Shown in pieces: positions 10,887 to 22,188 of a stretch of 64,000 bases of DNA; within the stretch, counting starts at the first letter, position 1, and each line of letters starts with the position of its first letter. The DNA is from Lithodes maja (lineage: Eukaryota; Arthropoda; Malacostraca; Decapoda; Lithodidae): contig JBAKBP010003102.1 of the NCBI GenBank assembly GCA_037953745.1, forward strand, positions 1 to 64,000, read 5' to 3'. Both the position numbers and the translations under genes were made by a program. The notes beneath the pieces were generated by a model that did no database searches, had not been told where the DNA came from, and was given only the letters and a program-made list of their open reading frames with translations.

Positions 10887-11366
10887 CCCTTAACTGTCGG
10901 CGCGCAACTTATGTCGTGTGAAATAAATTTTGACTATGTGGCGGTTCACAACTTATGTCGTTCGCCATTTTAACCACGTAATGTTGCTGAGAGAGAGAGC
11001 TGAGCGGTGTGAGGAGCGTAGCAACACTATGACCGCTCCACATGACCACCGTGGACATACTGAACTGTATTCTACTTTCCCCCCTCCTTTCTTACTCGCT
11101 ACACAGGGAATTATGTAGGGAAATGACCTAATTACAGGGTTTTTGCACTCGTGTTGCACGATCGTTGCAAGAGAACCAGTGGTCGTACAAGGATGGTTCG
11201 GGTGTCATTGGAAAGCTCTGTTTATGCTCTTTCAGGGATAGATACTTGTTTTACGCTCTGGGTCTTATTTAGGCATGAAAATGATCACGTAAACAACCCT
11301 ATTTAGGGTAAAACAAAAACGCTGGGCGCTACGGTCAAATAGACCGCCTAGCCCGCTAAATAAGGG
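10887..11366. mobile_element. TTAA-flanked MITE (piggyBac-type termini), in Gypsy B
   Basis: 480 bp bounded by TTAA at 10883-10886 and 11367-11370. The ends are CCCTTAACTG and AAATAAGGG, so both termini read CCCTTA. It interrupts the Gypsy B integrase C-terminus: YQVI lies before it and IGEIDYVIDTPDRR after it. TTAA duplication plus a CCC start is typical of piggyBac-superfamily elements. Internally it shares a core (about 11155-11270, reverse orientation) with the MITEs at 34362 and 35042. No transposase is present. Confidence 0.72.
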
Positions 11367-11370
11367 TTAA

Positions 11371-11818
11371 GCAGATTGGCGAGATTGACTATGTAATAGA
11401 TACGCCCGACCGTCGCATAGCCTCCCAATGCTGCCCTATTAAAATGCTAAAGCTCTACCATAGACCGACTACATCTGGCCGTGGCACTGATGGAGGTGAT
11501 GCTGTGCATGCAGGTGTAGCCGCAAGGAATGCGGGGGTGCGCAGGTCTGATATCGGAGGGGAAGCCTTAGTACTTGAGAATTATGGGAGTAACTGCACAG
11601 GTGGTATAGATTGTTCCTCTCATGACCTGGCAGTATTAGGAACGGAGGAGGAGAAGGTAGGAGACTATTTAGAGGCTGCGGTCCCGACTGGGTTGTGGGA
11701 GGGCAATGGGTATGCTGCTTTTTTAGACAAGTTGCAACCTCTTGTTCCTAAGCGCCAAGAGGAGTTGTTTACTAGGTTGGGCAGTACTTCCGCATGGTTG
11801 GTGATTCTCCAGGCCTGA
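11371..11818 (+). pseudogene. Gypsy B integrase C-terminus and integrase-RT linker
   Basis: Continues after the MITE with IGEIDYVIDTPDRRIASQCC, equivalent to LSDLDYLLATPDRRKKHQLC in element D. A long acidic linker follows, ending KLQPLVPKRQEELFTRL, equivalent to the LPEHQGAAVLGLF region that precedes RT in D. It shows that integrase is encoded upstream of RT here as well. Confidence 0.65.
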
Positions 11819-11829
11819 CGTCCGGGGCG

Positions 11830-12297
11830 GTACCCGACATAGAAGCTGGAGACAGTACAAAGCTCAAGTTGGCTCCCTACTGTATAAAGCAGAGCTGGAC
11901 TACATGTTAGAGAAGGGTCTGGAGGAGAAGGGATATAGTGAGTGGTCTTCGCCAGTGACTTTGCAACCTGAGCCGAGTGGCAAGATCCGTGTTTGTGTTG
12001 ATCTCAGGAGAGGTAATGCATTATCCCAGCCAGACGCCTATCCATTACTCAGAGTTGACGACTCCATAGACAGCATCGGGGCTGCCACGTTTATCCCTAA
12101 GGTGGAGTTAGTGAAAGGTTATTGGCAGGTCCTGTTACCTGAGAGAGCGAAGAAAAGTGCCAGTCTGGTGGTGGGCTGGGCAGGTCATCAGTGTTGGGTG
12201 ATATTTTGCTGCCGAAACACAGTTTGGATGTGTGGCATGTTAAAGGCACTGATAATGTTATGGTTGATTGTTTGTCACGGGAGGGTATGTTGTAAGA
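11830..12297 (+). pseudogene. Gypsy B reverse transcriptase and RNase H remnant
   Basis: Carries EKGYSEWSSPVTLQPEPSGK, VCVDLRRGNALSQPDAYPLLRVDD and VELVKGYWQVLL (RT fingers and motif A region, the usual KIDL being KVEL). A deletion removes the YxDD palm and most of RNase H. The last codons in another frame, HSLDVWHVKGTDNVMVDCLSR, are the RNase H end, with stop near 12295. This places RT and RNase H at the 3' end of pol. Confidence 0.7.
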
Positions 12298-12584
12298 ACC
12301 CTTGCCGGTCAGTCAGTTTTGGTGTAGCCTCCTACTTTGGTTTGATTAGCATGTTTAGTTGTTTACGTCTGGTGCTTGTTGGTTCCTGTATGTAGCCCAG
12401 CGTAGGGTCGTAAAGTAGGAATTGATGTGTTTTTGTATAGAAGAAAATGTTTAAATACAAAAATACAAAAACCATAAAAATACTAGAAAAAAAAACTGTA
12501 GTTGTGTATGTCTTGTAGTATTATTGAAGTATAGGCAGTCTGTTGTTTCAAGATGCACCAACAGACTCCCCCTGGATGTGAGGG

Positions 12585-14675
12585 TGTCACATCCAACTGC
12601 ACTTATAAGTTGTAAGTTGTAAGTTGCAGTTGTAAGTGAGTTATAATTCATTAAGTCTACATGTGTGGGGGGAGAGACCAGCTGCTTTATCCGTATGTCT
12701 TTCTTTCTCTTCCCTCGTATCCAGATGGTGACGTCATGATTGCACCATGTTATGCAACACTTTCTTTTTGCTAAGAGTGTAATTACTTCAGTTTATTTAG
12801 ACCTTGTGGGATTATTTCAGTTATCATGAATTTGCACAATGATGTTTTATATTTATTTGATTACTTTTGTGTTGTTAATGAGAGCCCAGGTGCTTAGTAT
12901 AATTGTGTAGCTAGCGATGCTTAGAGCTCCCTTCCTTCCTTCTCAAGGCTGGCCCAGTGTTGCTGCCTCATTCCAGTCAGAGTCCCTGAGCCGACAACAC
13001 GCGCTGCTCTGTGTTGTTTGGCTTGCTTTGTTTCCTTTAATACTGCATATAAGTCTTTTGTTCCTTAGTGGGTAGTAGCAGAGCAAGGCTGGAATCATTT
13101 TGAGCATTAAAGTTTTGTCTCAACCCTTTCACGCATTTATGACGCAGAGGTTGCCATATTAGCAATAAGAAATGGAGTTATCTCACTCTAATAATTACCT
13201 CTCCAAAATTAGTTTTCTGCCCACAGCTAACTCAAAGACAACTGCAGAGGTTGAAGTAACTAAACTAAAGGTTTCTAAATACCCCTGATGGTAACAAAGG
13301 CTTTAATGTATCCCCAATAGGCTCAAAATCGCGTCATATGTCGGAGAAGGTTAACATGATTAGTTTTCATTTAAGAGTGTTACGCATTTCTGTTAGCTAG
13401 AATTACTGCAACCGTTTTGGCAATTTAGATATGAGCTCCGCACTACTTCTTCCATTTATTTTCCTTTATTCTACTGCATTGTGAATTATTCTTGTATGTT
13501 ATTATTGAGGTTGACATCTACAGGGGTTTGATGACTGGCTTGTTTTAGGTCAGTGGTTAAACAGCCAACCTCAACCTCCTGAAATGGCAACCATTGTGTA
13601 TAATTTGCTAGGTTATGCATTAGACTTCTCCCATGTTTTTTGTATTTGTATTATTCTCAATTCCTGAGCGATTGGGCATGATATGGTTTGTTCTGGGAGT
13701 CTAGCAGCATTTTAGTTTACTATTTTTTTTTGTGCAGTTTAGAATAACCTGTGAAGCACTCTAACATACCAATAGCACTATTATCCCCGAGTCGGATAGG
13801 CCCCGACTCTGAGACAGTAGATATATTTTGTGTCTCCTTTTATTACTGCTTTAATAGAGAAAAGAGGAAGATAACCCCTTTTCCTAGAGAACCAGCGTGT
13901 CTTGGTGTTTGCGTCAGATATTAACCTCTCTGCTGCGCACCCTATGTAGTATACACCATACGCCTGTGCGGAGGTATTTACACTGTTTCCTCACTAAAAT
14001 CGTTTTTTTACCATAAATATTATTAATACTTATCCATATGCGCCTATTTTACATTTAATATGAAGATAGTAACATGTTACAACAATAAAACAAGAGGGAA
14101 AAGTGTTTGGATGGTCAAAATCGCAAATTGAAAGGGAGAGTTTCATTCATCAAGTGTGAGCCAGCCGCCGTCACATCCTCCCCTCACGAGGCCTGGAGAG
14201 AGACTGAGCCCACTATCTCTATCTCTCTCTCTTTCCCACGCATAGACACACAGATGACCCCACCCTGAACGCGACTCGCTAATGTTAGAAAATATATCAA
14301 AGAATAAGGAAATAACAGGGAAAATAGGTGATAATTGAAGGGGGGGGGGAGGGGAAAGGAGGGGATGTGGAGGAGTTATATGTGGCATGGCCGAGGGGCA
14401 AAACAAAAACAAAAACAAAAGTTTCAAGTGCTACTGGGGTGTTTTAAAAATTTTTTTTTAGGCCTAAGATCTTAAAGAGTCTCCCCGCAGTCGCCCAGTA
14501 AAACCTCTTAAGAGTCTCCCGGCTGCTGCCGGGTTAAGAGCGTGTCTGTTGCAGGGTTAGTGCATTGTTGGGTGCAGGACTTCAGCGTTGTAGTTTTTTT
14601 GCTACGGCGTTTCTCTTTGAACAGTGCTGTGGGCTAGTCTATTGGAGCATCTGCTTTCCCCGAACCTCCCCTCGT

Positions 14676-14679
<4 letters not shown>
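12585..14679 (+). repeat. Putative 3' LTR of Gypsy B
   Basis: Begins TGTCACATCC after a purine stretch (GATGTGAGGG) and ends CTCGTAACA at 14679, next to a TA microsatellite. The TGT...ACA termini and the CGTAACA end match the LTRs of A and D. At 2095 bp it is longer, partly because of a 609-bp TTAA MITE. There is no second copy in the window to confirm the borders. Confidence 0.5.
13925..14533. mobile_element. TTAA-flanked MITE inside the Gypsy B LTR
   Basis: Flanked by TTAA at 13921-13924 and 14534-14537. The ends are CCTCTCTGCTGCG and CGGCTGCTGCCGGG. It has no coding capacity; the frames within it are low complexity. Confidence 0.5.

Positions 14680-14680
<1 letters not shown>

Positions 14681-14746
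<66 letters not shown>
14681..14746. repeat. (TA)33 microsatellite
   Basis: Uninterrupted TA dinucleotides immediately after the Gypsy B LTR end. They read as spurious Ile-Tyr frames on both strands. Confidence 0.97.
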
Positions 14747-14747
<1 letters not shown>

Positions 14748-15110
14748 TCCTTCCAGTAGAATAATCATGTCACCATACAGGTTTGAGATTATCAGTGCGA
14801 TCGAGTCTGCAGCGAGAATACACCTAGTCAAGGCCAAGCTCACTGAATCATGCATCAATTGGCTTGCACTGGTACCTAACCAACCTAGACTACGATAATA
14901 TGGCTTCAGCTGGCTTCGTTGCATTTTGGTGAACAAAAACATTGCAATTTAGTTTCAATAAAGACCACAAGGTGTTTTCTTAGTCAGCTTTGACACGATA
15001 GATGCACCAATGTAACTATGGGAATTTTAATTAATGTTGGGATGTCAATACTTAATGAAATTCAAATAATGACAATGACTGAGTAACATTTAGCAGTCAA
15101 CTAAGCTTAC

Positions 15111-15295
15111 CAATATATCATTGATGTATGGGGCAGACATACTACCAAGCCTAGAGAACATGTTAGCTTCTGACAACACTCTTGCTCTGTAGTGAGTGGA
15201 GAAGAGTTCAGGTGTGTAGAACCATATGAGCTGCATCGCTGCTGTGATGGCCATCTTCCCACTTAGTGACAAACACATCTTCACTCCCTCAGGCA
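15111..15295 (-). CDS. SLC22-type transporter, exon E (TM10-11 region)
   Basis: A coding exon of a major-facilitator organic ion transporter, an integral plasma-membrane protein. It reads VPEGVKMCLSLSGKMAITAA, then LIWFYTPELFSTHYRAR and FSRLGSMSAPYI. The family signature here is GK(x)xI(x)AA...YTPELFPT..R...(A)RLGS..AP. The acceptor is tgcag before 15295 and the donor is TTG|gtaagc after 15111. It starts with the last two bases of a Val codon begun in exon D and ends in phase 0. The final transmembrane segment should lie in a further exon at lower coordinates; I found none, and that side is occupied by Gypsy B. Confidence 0.9.
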
Positions 15296-16411
15296 CTGCA
15301 TTATTATACAAAACAAATAAATATTAAAATGTTATACATACATTACAGGCTTTTGTGAGAACTAATTTTTATATATAGTATTAAGGTGTTCTCATTTTAT
15401 ATGAAACATATATATGCAGATTCAAATGCATAATATTAAATGGATAATCATTATAATGCAACACATTAATATTAATAAACCGGTTATAGTTTGAACAATT
15501 TACTTGTAAACTGTGTTCATATAATTATACAGTCTATTTATGCTACCTTAGGCTACAGTTAATCAAATAGCAAATATTGCAGTGTCAAATAAGCTACCAG
15601 ATACATAAAAATTGTCAACCAGTTCTCACTAGACCCTACTTAGCTGCCAGCATTAATCCGACCCTTGGCCAGTGCCAATGTTCCATTTTTTCTGTGTGTG
15701 TGTTTTTTGTTTGTTTTGTCTAATACATTTAAAATATTAGTTAATTTATTGCTCACTGTGCCTATTTTCATGGATTGTTGGTTCTACTATCACGTAGTTA
15801 GTGGTCGAACACCATAGTTTTTTGCTCAACTCATCTTATATTATTTTGGAGTTAGTAATGAAGTTTCTTCTTCACTATAAATGTTTGATGGTTCCTTTAT
15901 AGCCCATTGATTGCACTTGGATTCTTACACTACACTAAAATTGTACTGTACAGTTGCCCACATAAGTTCTGTTTCTCGTCGTGATCTTATGTACGAAATT
16001 AAATTAGTATACATGAATTGTGAGTGTAGCTCCTTTATTTATCATTAACATTATATTTCCATGTATAAGATCACAGAGAGGAACATAACTTACATGGGAA
16101 ACTGTACATTGAGGTTAAATAGAGTGACACTTTTTACTTATAAGTTCACACTAGTATTATATTTGTCTTAAAATCATGTTATCCCCCAATCCCTAAAATA
16201 AATGTACAAACCCATACTGTATTATTATACATTTGTCTTTATACACTGTTGCATCTCTCACATAAACAGTTGGCAATGCATGGGGTCACACATAGGGCTC
16301 AAATTAGGCTGACAATTATGGCTGTGGAACAAGCCTGGCAAATCAGAAGTCACTCATGCTTTAAGTATTTATCGGCAAGAGGTCTGCCTAAGTGCTGCCA
16401 TATTGGTTTTG
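15296..16411. other. Intron D-E, AT-rich, no feature seen
   Basis: About 1.1 kb of AT-rich sequence between exon E and the RTE-like LINE. No coding similarity or clear repeat. Confidence 0.6.
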
Positions 16412-17730
16412 ATCTATCTATCTATCTATCTATTGCCTGACGCCGTGATCCCCGAAGGGGTGGCCACGAACGAACCGCCCCCATGCACCTCTGTCCCCAG
16501 TCAGTCGACGCCCCTCCCCCCAACCAGCACCGCCTTCATACATGTAGTTCCTCACTCCATCCTTCCACCTCATATTCGGTCTACCTCTCCCCCTCTGTCC
16601 CTCCACCTCGCTCTCGTACACCCTCTTAGTCATTCTCTCGCTTTCCATACGTTCCATATGGCCGAACCATCTCAAGTTGTTCCTTTTCACACTTTCCAGC
16701 ACATCTACCTCCACACCACACCTCCTTCTTACTTCCTCATTAGTCTGTCTATCCCTCCATGTAATTCCGCACGCACTCCTTAAGTAATTCATTTCCACTG
16801 CTCTCACTCTTGGTCTGAGTCTCTCAACCAACGTCCATGCTTCGCTTCCGTAAGTCAGTGTCGGGATTACCACACTGTCATGCAAGGACTTCTTCACTTC
16901 CATACTGACCACCCTATTTCTTGTTACTGCTTTTAGCGTTCCTACAACCCTCTTCCCCTGTTGTACCCTCTCCCGCACCTCTTCATCCATAGTCCCATCT
17001 TTACTCAACACACTGCCCAGATACTTAAAAGAGTTGACGATCTCCATAGCCTGACCGTTCAGCTTCACCTCACACTCTGTGACTTCACCCCTTTCGAAGA
17101 CCATAACCTTGCTCTTCCCCGTATTTACCTTCAAATTCCGTTTTTCGCACACTGTTCCAAACTCATTTACCAGACCCTGCAACTCCCATTCATTATCACT
17201 CATCAGAACTGTATCATCCGCAAACAGCAGTATAGGTAGCTTCCACTCAATTCCCTCCCTTTTCAGCGATACACCAACATCCACTGCTCTTGATAGTATT
17301 TCTTTCATAACTCCATCCATATATACAGTAAACAACCACGGGGACATCACACACCCCTGTTTCAAACCAACATTCAGGTCAAAGAACTCGCTCTGCTCAC
17401 TCTCCACACGTACTGCCGCCTTTGCACCCTCATACATGCTCTTCACTGCTTTCAGCAACTTGCCCTCTACTCCGTATATTCTAAGTACTTTCCACAAACC
17501 TTCTCTATCCACTCTGTCATAGGCCTTCTCCAAGTCCATAAATGCAACATACACCTTTTGTTTCTTCTCCAGATACTTCTCCACAACACAATTCAGGGTA
17601 AAAATCCGATCTACACATCCTCTTCCCTTCCTAAAGCCTCCCTGCTCGTCGCCTATCCATTTCTCCGTTCTCACTCTCACTCTCTCAATCACTACCCTAC
17701 TGTATACCTTCCCTACTACGCTTAGTAGTA
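16412..17730 (-). pseudogene. RTE-like LINE 1 (5'-truncated, RT frame open), intron D-E
   Basis: The reverse transcriptase of a non-LTR element is open from VVGKVYSRVVIERV to the C-terminus. It carries FMDLEKAYDRVDREGLW (motif A), GLKQGCVMSPWLF (motif B), LFADDTVLMSDNEWE (motif C with FADD) and the tail WFGHMERMESERMTKRV...RGRGRPNMRWKDGV. The 3' end (GACGCCGTGATCCCC region) runs into a (TCTA)n tract at 16412-16433, which is (TAGA)n on the element strand and the 3' tail. The 5' end is truncated near 17730. The reading frame continues upstream (17929-17735) in unrelated sequence. There is no endonuclease domain, so it is dead on arrival. Confidence 0.88.
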
Positions 17731-18299
17731 CGCTTGGTTTTGATGAAATCCTATTTATGATTCCTTTTATGAATGAGTGAAGTTCTGGACGTATATATAC
17801 GTCATTGGCACAGGCTGCGTTGAACCTTCTCGATGTACAGTATACCTGTATACGTTGTTGGCATAGTGGGGGGTTAAATATTTTGAAATCTTTCACAAAT
17901 TCATAATCTGTATTTACCATATTCACCATCTGAAGACAAGTCTATAGTAAAGCAGATTGATAATAAAATACTGACCAAATGTAAATATCTACTTCTCAGT
18001 GCACTTGTACCGCCTTAGAAATTGTATGCATGAAAGGAAAACTAGTGTGGTAGCGTAGTTTGTTATGCATTACTTAATTTATATTATATGTTAACTGTTT
18101 TATAACAATATTTGTTGTAATTTAATTACACTTTTTTTTTCATTCCATATAATTATAAAATCATGCTGTGGTTACATAAACTTCATACTAGATGTGCCAA
18201 AGTTCTTTCCAACCACCTAAAACCAGGCCGTCTCTGAGGACTGTATTCTCAGCAGTGGTAGTTTCATAAGAGGTCAAGGAGCCTAATTTCAACGAATTG
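17731..18299. other. Intron D-E spacer between two RTE-like LINEs
   Basis: About 570 bp, AT-rich, with poly-T (18130-18139). No feature recognised. Confidence 0.55.
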
Positions 18300-20016
18300 T
18301 GTTTTTAGTAAAGGTGTGAAAGATAAGAATGGGCGAGTGTTAGCCAAGAAGCAAGAGAGAAAGAAAATATGGAGGGAGTACTTCAACGAATTGCTGAATG
18401 TAAGGAATGAAGTGCCAGCAAACATAGTTAGATGGGGTATGGGAGGGAGAAGTAGTGGAGGAGGAGGTGGGGATTAGGAGGTCAGAAGTGTGTGAAGCCA
18501 TGACAAGAGTGAAAATGGGGAGCCATCAGCAATAGATGGAGTGTGTGGGGAAATGCTAGGTATGGTGGCGAGATATTGATCAGATGGGTATGGAAAACGT
18601 GTAAACTAGCATGGGAGAAGGGCAGTGCACCTGATGACTGGAAGACAGGCATAATAGTCCCCCTGTATATGGGTAAAGGGGAAAGAGGAGTGTGTGGTAA
18701 CCACCAGGAAATATGTATTCTAAACGTAGTAGGGAAGGTGTATAGTAGAGTAGTGATTGAGAGAATGAGAGCGAGTACGGAGAAATGGATAGGTGACGAG
18801 CATGGCAGGTTTAGGAAGGGAGGAGGATGTGTAGATCGGACTTTTGCCCTGAAATGTGTTGTGGAGAAATATCTGGAGAAGCAACAAAAGCTGTATGTTG
18901 CCTTTATGGATTTGGAGAAGGCCTATGACAGAGTGCTTAGAGAAGGTATGAGGAAAGTACTGAAAATATACGGAGTTGATGGCAAGTTGCTGAAAGCAGT
19001 GAAGACCATGAATGAGGGTGCAAAGGCGTCAGTACATGTGGAGAATGAGCAGGGTGAGTTCTTTGATCTGTATGTTGGGTTGAAACAGGGATGTGTGATG
19101 TCCCCGTGGTTGTTTAATGTATACAGGTATATGGATGGAGTCATGAAAGAAATACAAGGAAGAGCAATGGATGTTGTTGTACTGCTGATAAGGGAGGGAA
19201 ATGAGTGGAAGCTACCTGTACTGCTGATTGCTAATGATACCGTTCTGATAGTGAATGGGAGTTGCAGGGTATGGTAAATATGTTTGGAATAGAGTGTGAA
19301 AAACGGAATCTGAAGGTAAATGCGGGGAAGAACAAGGTTATGGTCTTTGAAAGGAGTGCAGCCACAGAGTGTGAGGTGAGGTTCAACGGTCATGCCACCT
19401 CATTTAAGTATCTGCGCAGTGTGCTGAGTAAAGATGGGAGTATGGATGAAGAAGTGCGGGAGAGGGTGCAACAGGGGAAGAGGGTTGTAGGAACGCTGAA
19501 AGCAGCAACAAGAAATAGAGTGGTCAGCAAGGAAGTAAAGAAGTCCTTCAAATGACAGTGTGGTAATCCCAACATTGACTTACGGAAGCGAAGCATGGAC
19601 GTTGGTGAAGAGACTCAGACCAAGAGTGAGAGGGGTGGAAATGTATTACTTGGGAACTGCGTGCGGAGTTACATGGAGGGATAGACAGACGAATGAGGAA
19701 ATAAGAGAGAGGTGTGGTGTGGATGTAGATGTGCTGGAAAGTGTGAAAAGGAACACCTCAAGATGATTCGGCCATATGGAACGTATGGGAAGCGAGAGAA
19801 TGACTAAGAGGGTGTACGAGAGCGAGGCGGAAGGACAGAGAGGGAGAGGTAAACCGAGAGAGAGGTGGAAAGATGGAGTGAAGAAGTATATGAGTGAAGG
19901 CGGTGCTGGATGGGAGGGGCGTCGACTGACCGGGGACTGAGGTGCATGGGGGCGTTTCGTTCGTGCCCACCCCTTCAGGGATCACTGCGTCCGGCAATAG
20001 ATAGATAGATAGATAG
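18300..20016 (+). pseudogene. RTE-like LINE 2, frameshifted, intron D-E
   Basis: Longer at the 5' side than LINE 1: KDKNGRVLAKKQERKKIW...YFNELLN, then WEKGSAPDDWKTGIIVPLY and VVGKVYSRVVIERM (18543-19277 open). It carries FMDLEKAYDRV and GLKQGCVMSPWLF, but the catalytic motif is mutated (LLIANDTVLI in place of LLFADDTVLM). It breaks at about 19277 and 19553. The tail MVIPTLTYGSEAW...RGRGK continues in other frames. It ends with (ATAG)n at 19997-20016. It is oriented opposite to LINE 1, forming a roughly 1.3-kb imperfect inverted repeat within the intron. Confidence 0.85.
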
Positions 20017-20363
20017 TGTTTTACAGCCGACTAAATAAACCCTGATCATTGTGAACCAGTACACAAATATGAGAGAATGTATTACAACTGGTGGGTTACT
20101 GGATGCTACTGTTTTGTTTATTTCTCATATCCAGCTATACATACATTCATCTGATGAAATTAGCATATATATAATTGATTTGAGATACATATAATCCAGA
20201 AATATTTGTCAGTTCTATCGAGAAAATTTACTATATTAGTTAGGGTTTGCAAATATCCTATGTCTAACCAATTAATACCAACATATGATCAAAATGGTGA
20301 AATACGTCAAAGAACGAAATGTTTAAGAAGAATATTAATCACCTGTCACTAAAACCATATCCT

Positions 20364-21142
20364 TTAACACTTACACTACGGGCATATTTCCGCCTGTGTC
20401 TGCTATATTAGGGCTCATTCAGGCACTCCTGAATTATTCAATAAGTGTCTGAATGAATTGAAATGTATTCAGCCAAAAACTAGAAGAAAATAACTTCAAA
20501 ATAACGCCAGAACAAGCTTCGTAGCGTGCAGGATTCACCTGCAGCGCACTGCATTCTCCCACGAGATTTGAGGCCCGAGTCTCAGTGCCCCGGCAGCCGT
20601 GCTGAAGACTGGAGGGGAGACTCCCGCGCCCCGGCAATTACACTCGTCCCCAAAGGCTTTAACCCATTGGTTACGGATGACGTTCCTGAATGTTCTGGTA
20701 ATTTACAGCAATTTCAAGGCTTTAAAAGCCTATAAAAGCCGTAGAAATCGAGTGTCAGTGGGCGGAAGCATGAGGGACCCACCTCCGACCCTCAGAGCAG
20801 CGAGCGGCTCACTGAGGGAGACGGTATCTCGCGCGGGTGTCTCACAACAGAGTTGCCGCGCGAGCGAGAGCTAATAATTAGCGGTTATCCCGCATGTTTA
20901 TGGCAACGCTGCGGGTGAACCCCGCCACCTACGAAGCTCGTTCTGGTCTCATTTTGAAGCTATTTTCACTTAGTTTTCGGCAGAATACAGTTCATTTAAT
21001 GCAGATGCTTGATTAATAATTCAGGAGTGCCTGAATATGCCCTAAATAGCGCAAATATAGCCACAGCCAAGGTGTCAAGAGGCTTTAAGAGCCTGTAAAT
21101 TGCCAGGATGTTCCAGAACATCTCCTGCAGCCAATGGGTTAA
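20364..21142. mobile_element. Compound TTAA MITE with interleaved inverted repeats, intron D-E
   Basis: TTAA occurs at 20364-20367, 20659-20662 and 21139-21142. One arm pair is 20415-20535 against 20925-21040 (TTCAGGCACTCCTGAATTATT and its complement, both also carrying an AGCTTCGTAG segment). A second pair is 20659-20760 against 21060-21142 (TTAACCCATTGG, then GTTCTGG and AATTTACAG). The two pairs interleave rather than nest, suggesting a MITE copy inserted in or recombined with an inverted sibling. No coding. Confidence 0.55.
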
Positions 21143-21789
21143 AAATTGAGTAAAAGATTTGTATGTAGCATATCGAGAGACTTCAGCACTTTAGGATTAT
21201 TTCCAGAAATAATGTTTAAAGGGTCTAATATGCATGAAAAACACTAATAAAGTACTTATTAACCCATGGACGGTACTCAAATATTCTCAAATACCATGCC
21301 AGAAAGGCTAGATTTGAAGCACTTTTTTCGTAGATATATTATTTAAACCTATTTTTTCACACACACACACCGAGAAACGAAAAGTGGCTTTGCCGTCCCT
21401 CCCCATGCATTACTCTCATTAATTTTACCAAACGACTTTGAAGGAAAAGGGGTGAGGGTTGAGGAGGAGAGAGACTACGGATGCTCAGGGTCTATTATTG
21501 TTTATTTTTGTATTATTGTCACTATTATCATTATTATTATTTTCTTAATTATTATTATTTTCTTAATTATTTATTTATTTTATTTTATTTATTTATTTTG
21601 TTATTATTTTGTATTGTGTTTACGAATCTTGCAAACTTTATGAGGCACACGCTAAACTGAGCTTGACCAAGGCACTTATCTCCTAAACATTGCCCGTTGG
21701 AACTTAGAGTAGATAACTCGGCCCCGGGTGAGTTATGCAACCTGGTAGATAGAAAGTACAGCCATTTTGAGATACGAATGTTGACTAAC
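21143..21789. other. Intron D-E, AT-rich, no feature seen
   Basis: Contains a TTATT/ATTAT-rich tract at about 21500-21610 and otherwise nothing recognisable before exon D. Confidence 0.55.
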
Positions 21790-21962
21790 CTGCCTGAAGG
21801 AGAAACATGAGGGTCGCCAACACTGAGATGGAGATGCTACACCAGAGGAAGATGAAAAACAGAGTTCCCTTTCGTCCAACTTTGTTCACAGCCACCAGCA
21901 AGATTAAATAGGCAAAGACTTCTATTAATCCACCAAGGAACGTGTAGATGTAGATGTTGGTG
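21790..21962 (-). CDS. SLC22-type transporter, exon D (TM8-9)
   Basis: Reads TNIYIYTFLGGLIEVFAYLI (a hydrophobic helix with the family Gly-x-x-Glu pattern), then VNKVGRKGTLFFIFLW, where GRK is the conserved cytoplasmic loop motif of major facilitators, then a second helix (ISVLATLMFLLQA). The acceptor is taccccag before 21962 and the donor is CAG|gttagt after 21790. Its first base completes the Asn codon begun in exon C; its last G starts the Val codon finished in exon E. Length and phase agree exactly with both neighbours. Confidence 0.92.
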
Positions 21963-22012
21963 CTGGGGTATTGAACAATGAGATAGTACCATACACAAAT
22001 TTAATCATTATG

Positions 22013-22015
<3 letters not shown>

Positions 22016-22054
<39 letters not shown>
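22016..22054. repeat. (TA)n microsatellite
   Basis: A TA run about 30 bp upstream of the exon D acceptor side (minus-strand sense), inside the intron. Confidence 0.9.
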
Positions 22055-22057
<3 letters not shown>

Positions 22058-22098
22058 TTATACACACACAATATATAACCCCACTGAGAGATTAGAAA

Positions 22099-22115
22099 CA
22101 TATATATATATATAT

Positions 22116-22184
<69 letters not shown>
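22099..22184. repeat. (TA)n microsatellite at the centre of an inverted repeat
   Basis: A TA run (with one TTATTA interruption) flanked by CTGAGAGATTAGAAAC on the left and its complement on the right. Confidence 0.9.

Positions 22185-22188
<4 letters not shown>

Larger units (their letters stand above)
7839..14679 (+). mobile_element. Gypsy element B (Gmr1-like order), decayed
   Basis: A plus-strand element with fragments in the order gag, zinc knuckle, protease, integrase, RT, RNase H, followed by a putative 3' LTR (12585-14679). No 5' LTR is seen; the interior begins directly after the LINE end. It has many stops, frameshifts and internal deletions, and carries two TTAA MITEs, one in pol and one in the LTR. 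It is only distantly related to A, C and D but has the same domain order. Confidence 0.75.

Noticed and set aside
13128..13353. TTAA MITE in the Gypsy B LTR
   Set aside because: The right end (GGTTAA) resembles the insert at 7534-7672, but the left side reads TCAACCC, so a TTAA duplication is missing.
14634..14942. Last SLC22 exon on the minus strand downstream of exon E
   Set aside because: The frame contains a hydrophobic stretch but not the expected PET motif, and it runs into a TA microsatellite. No suitable acceptor is seen.
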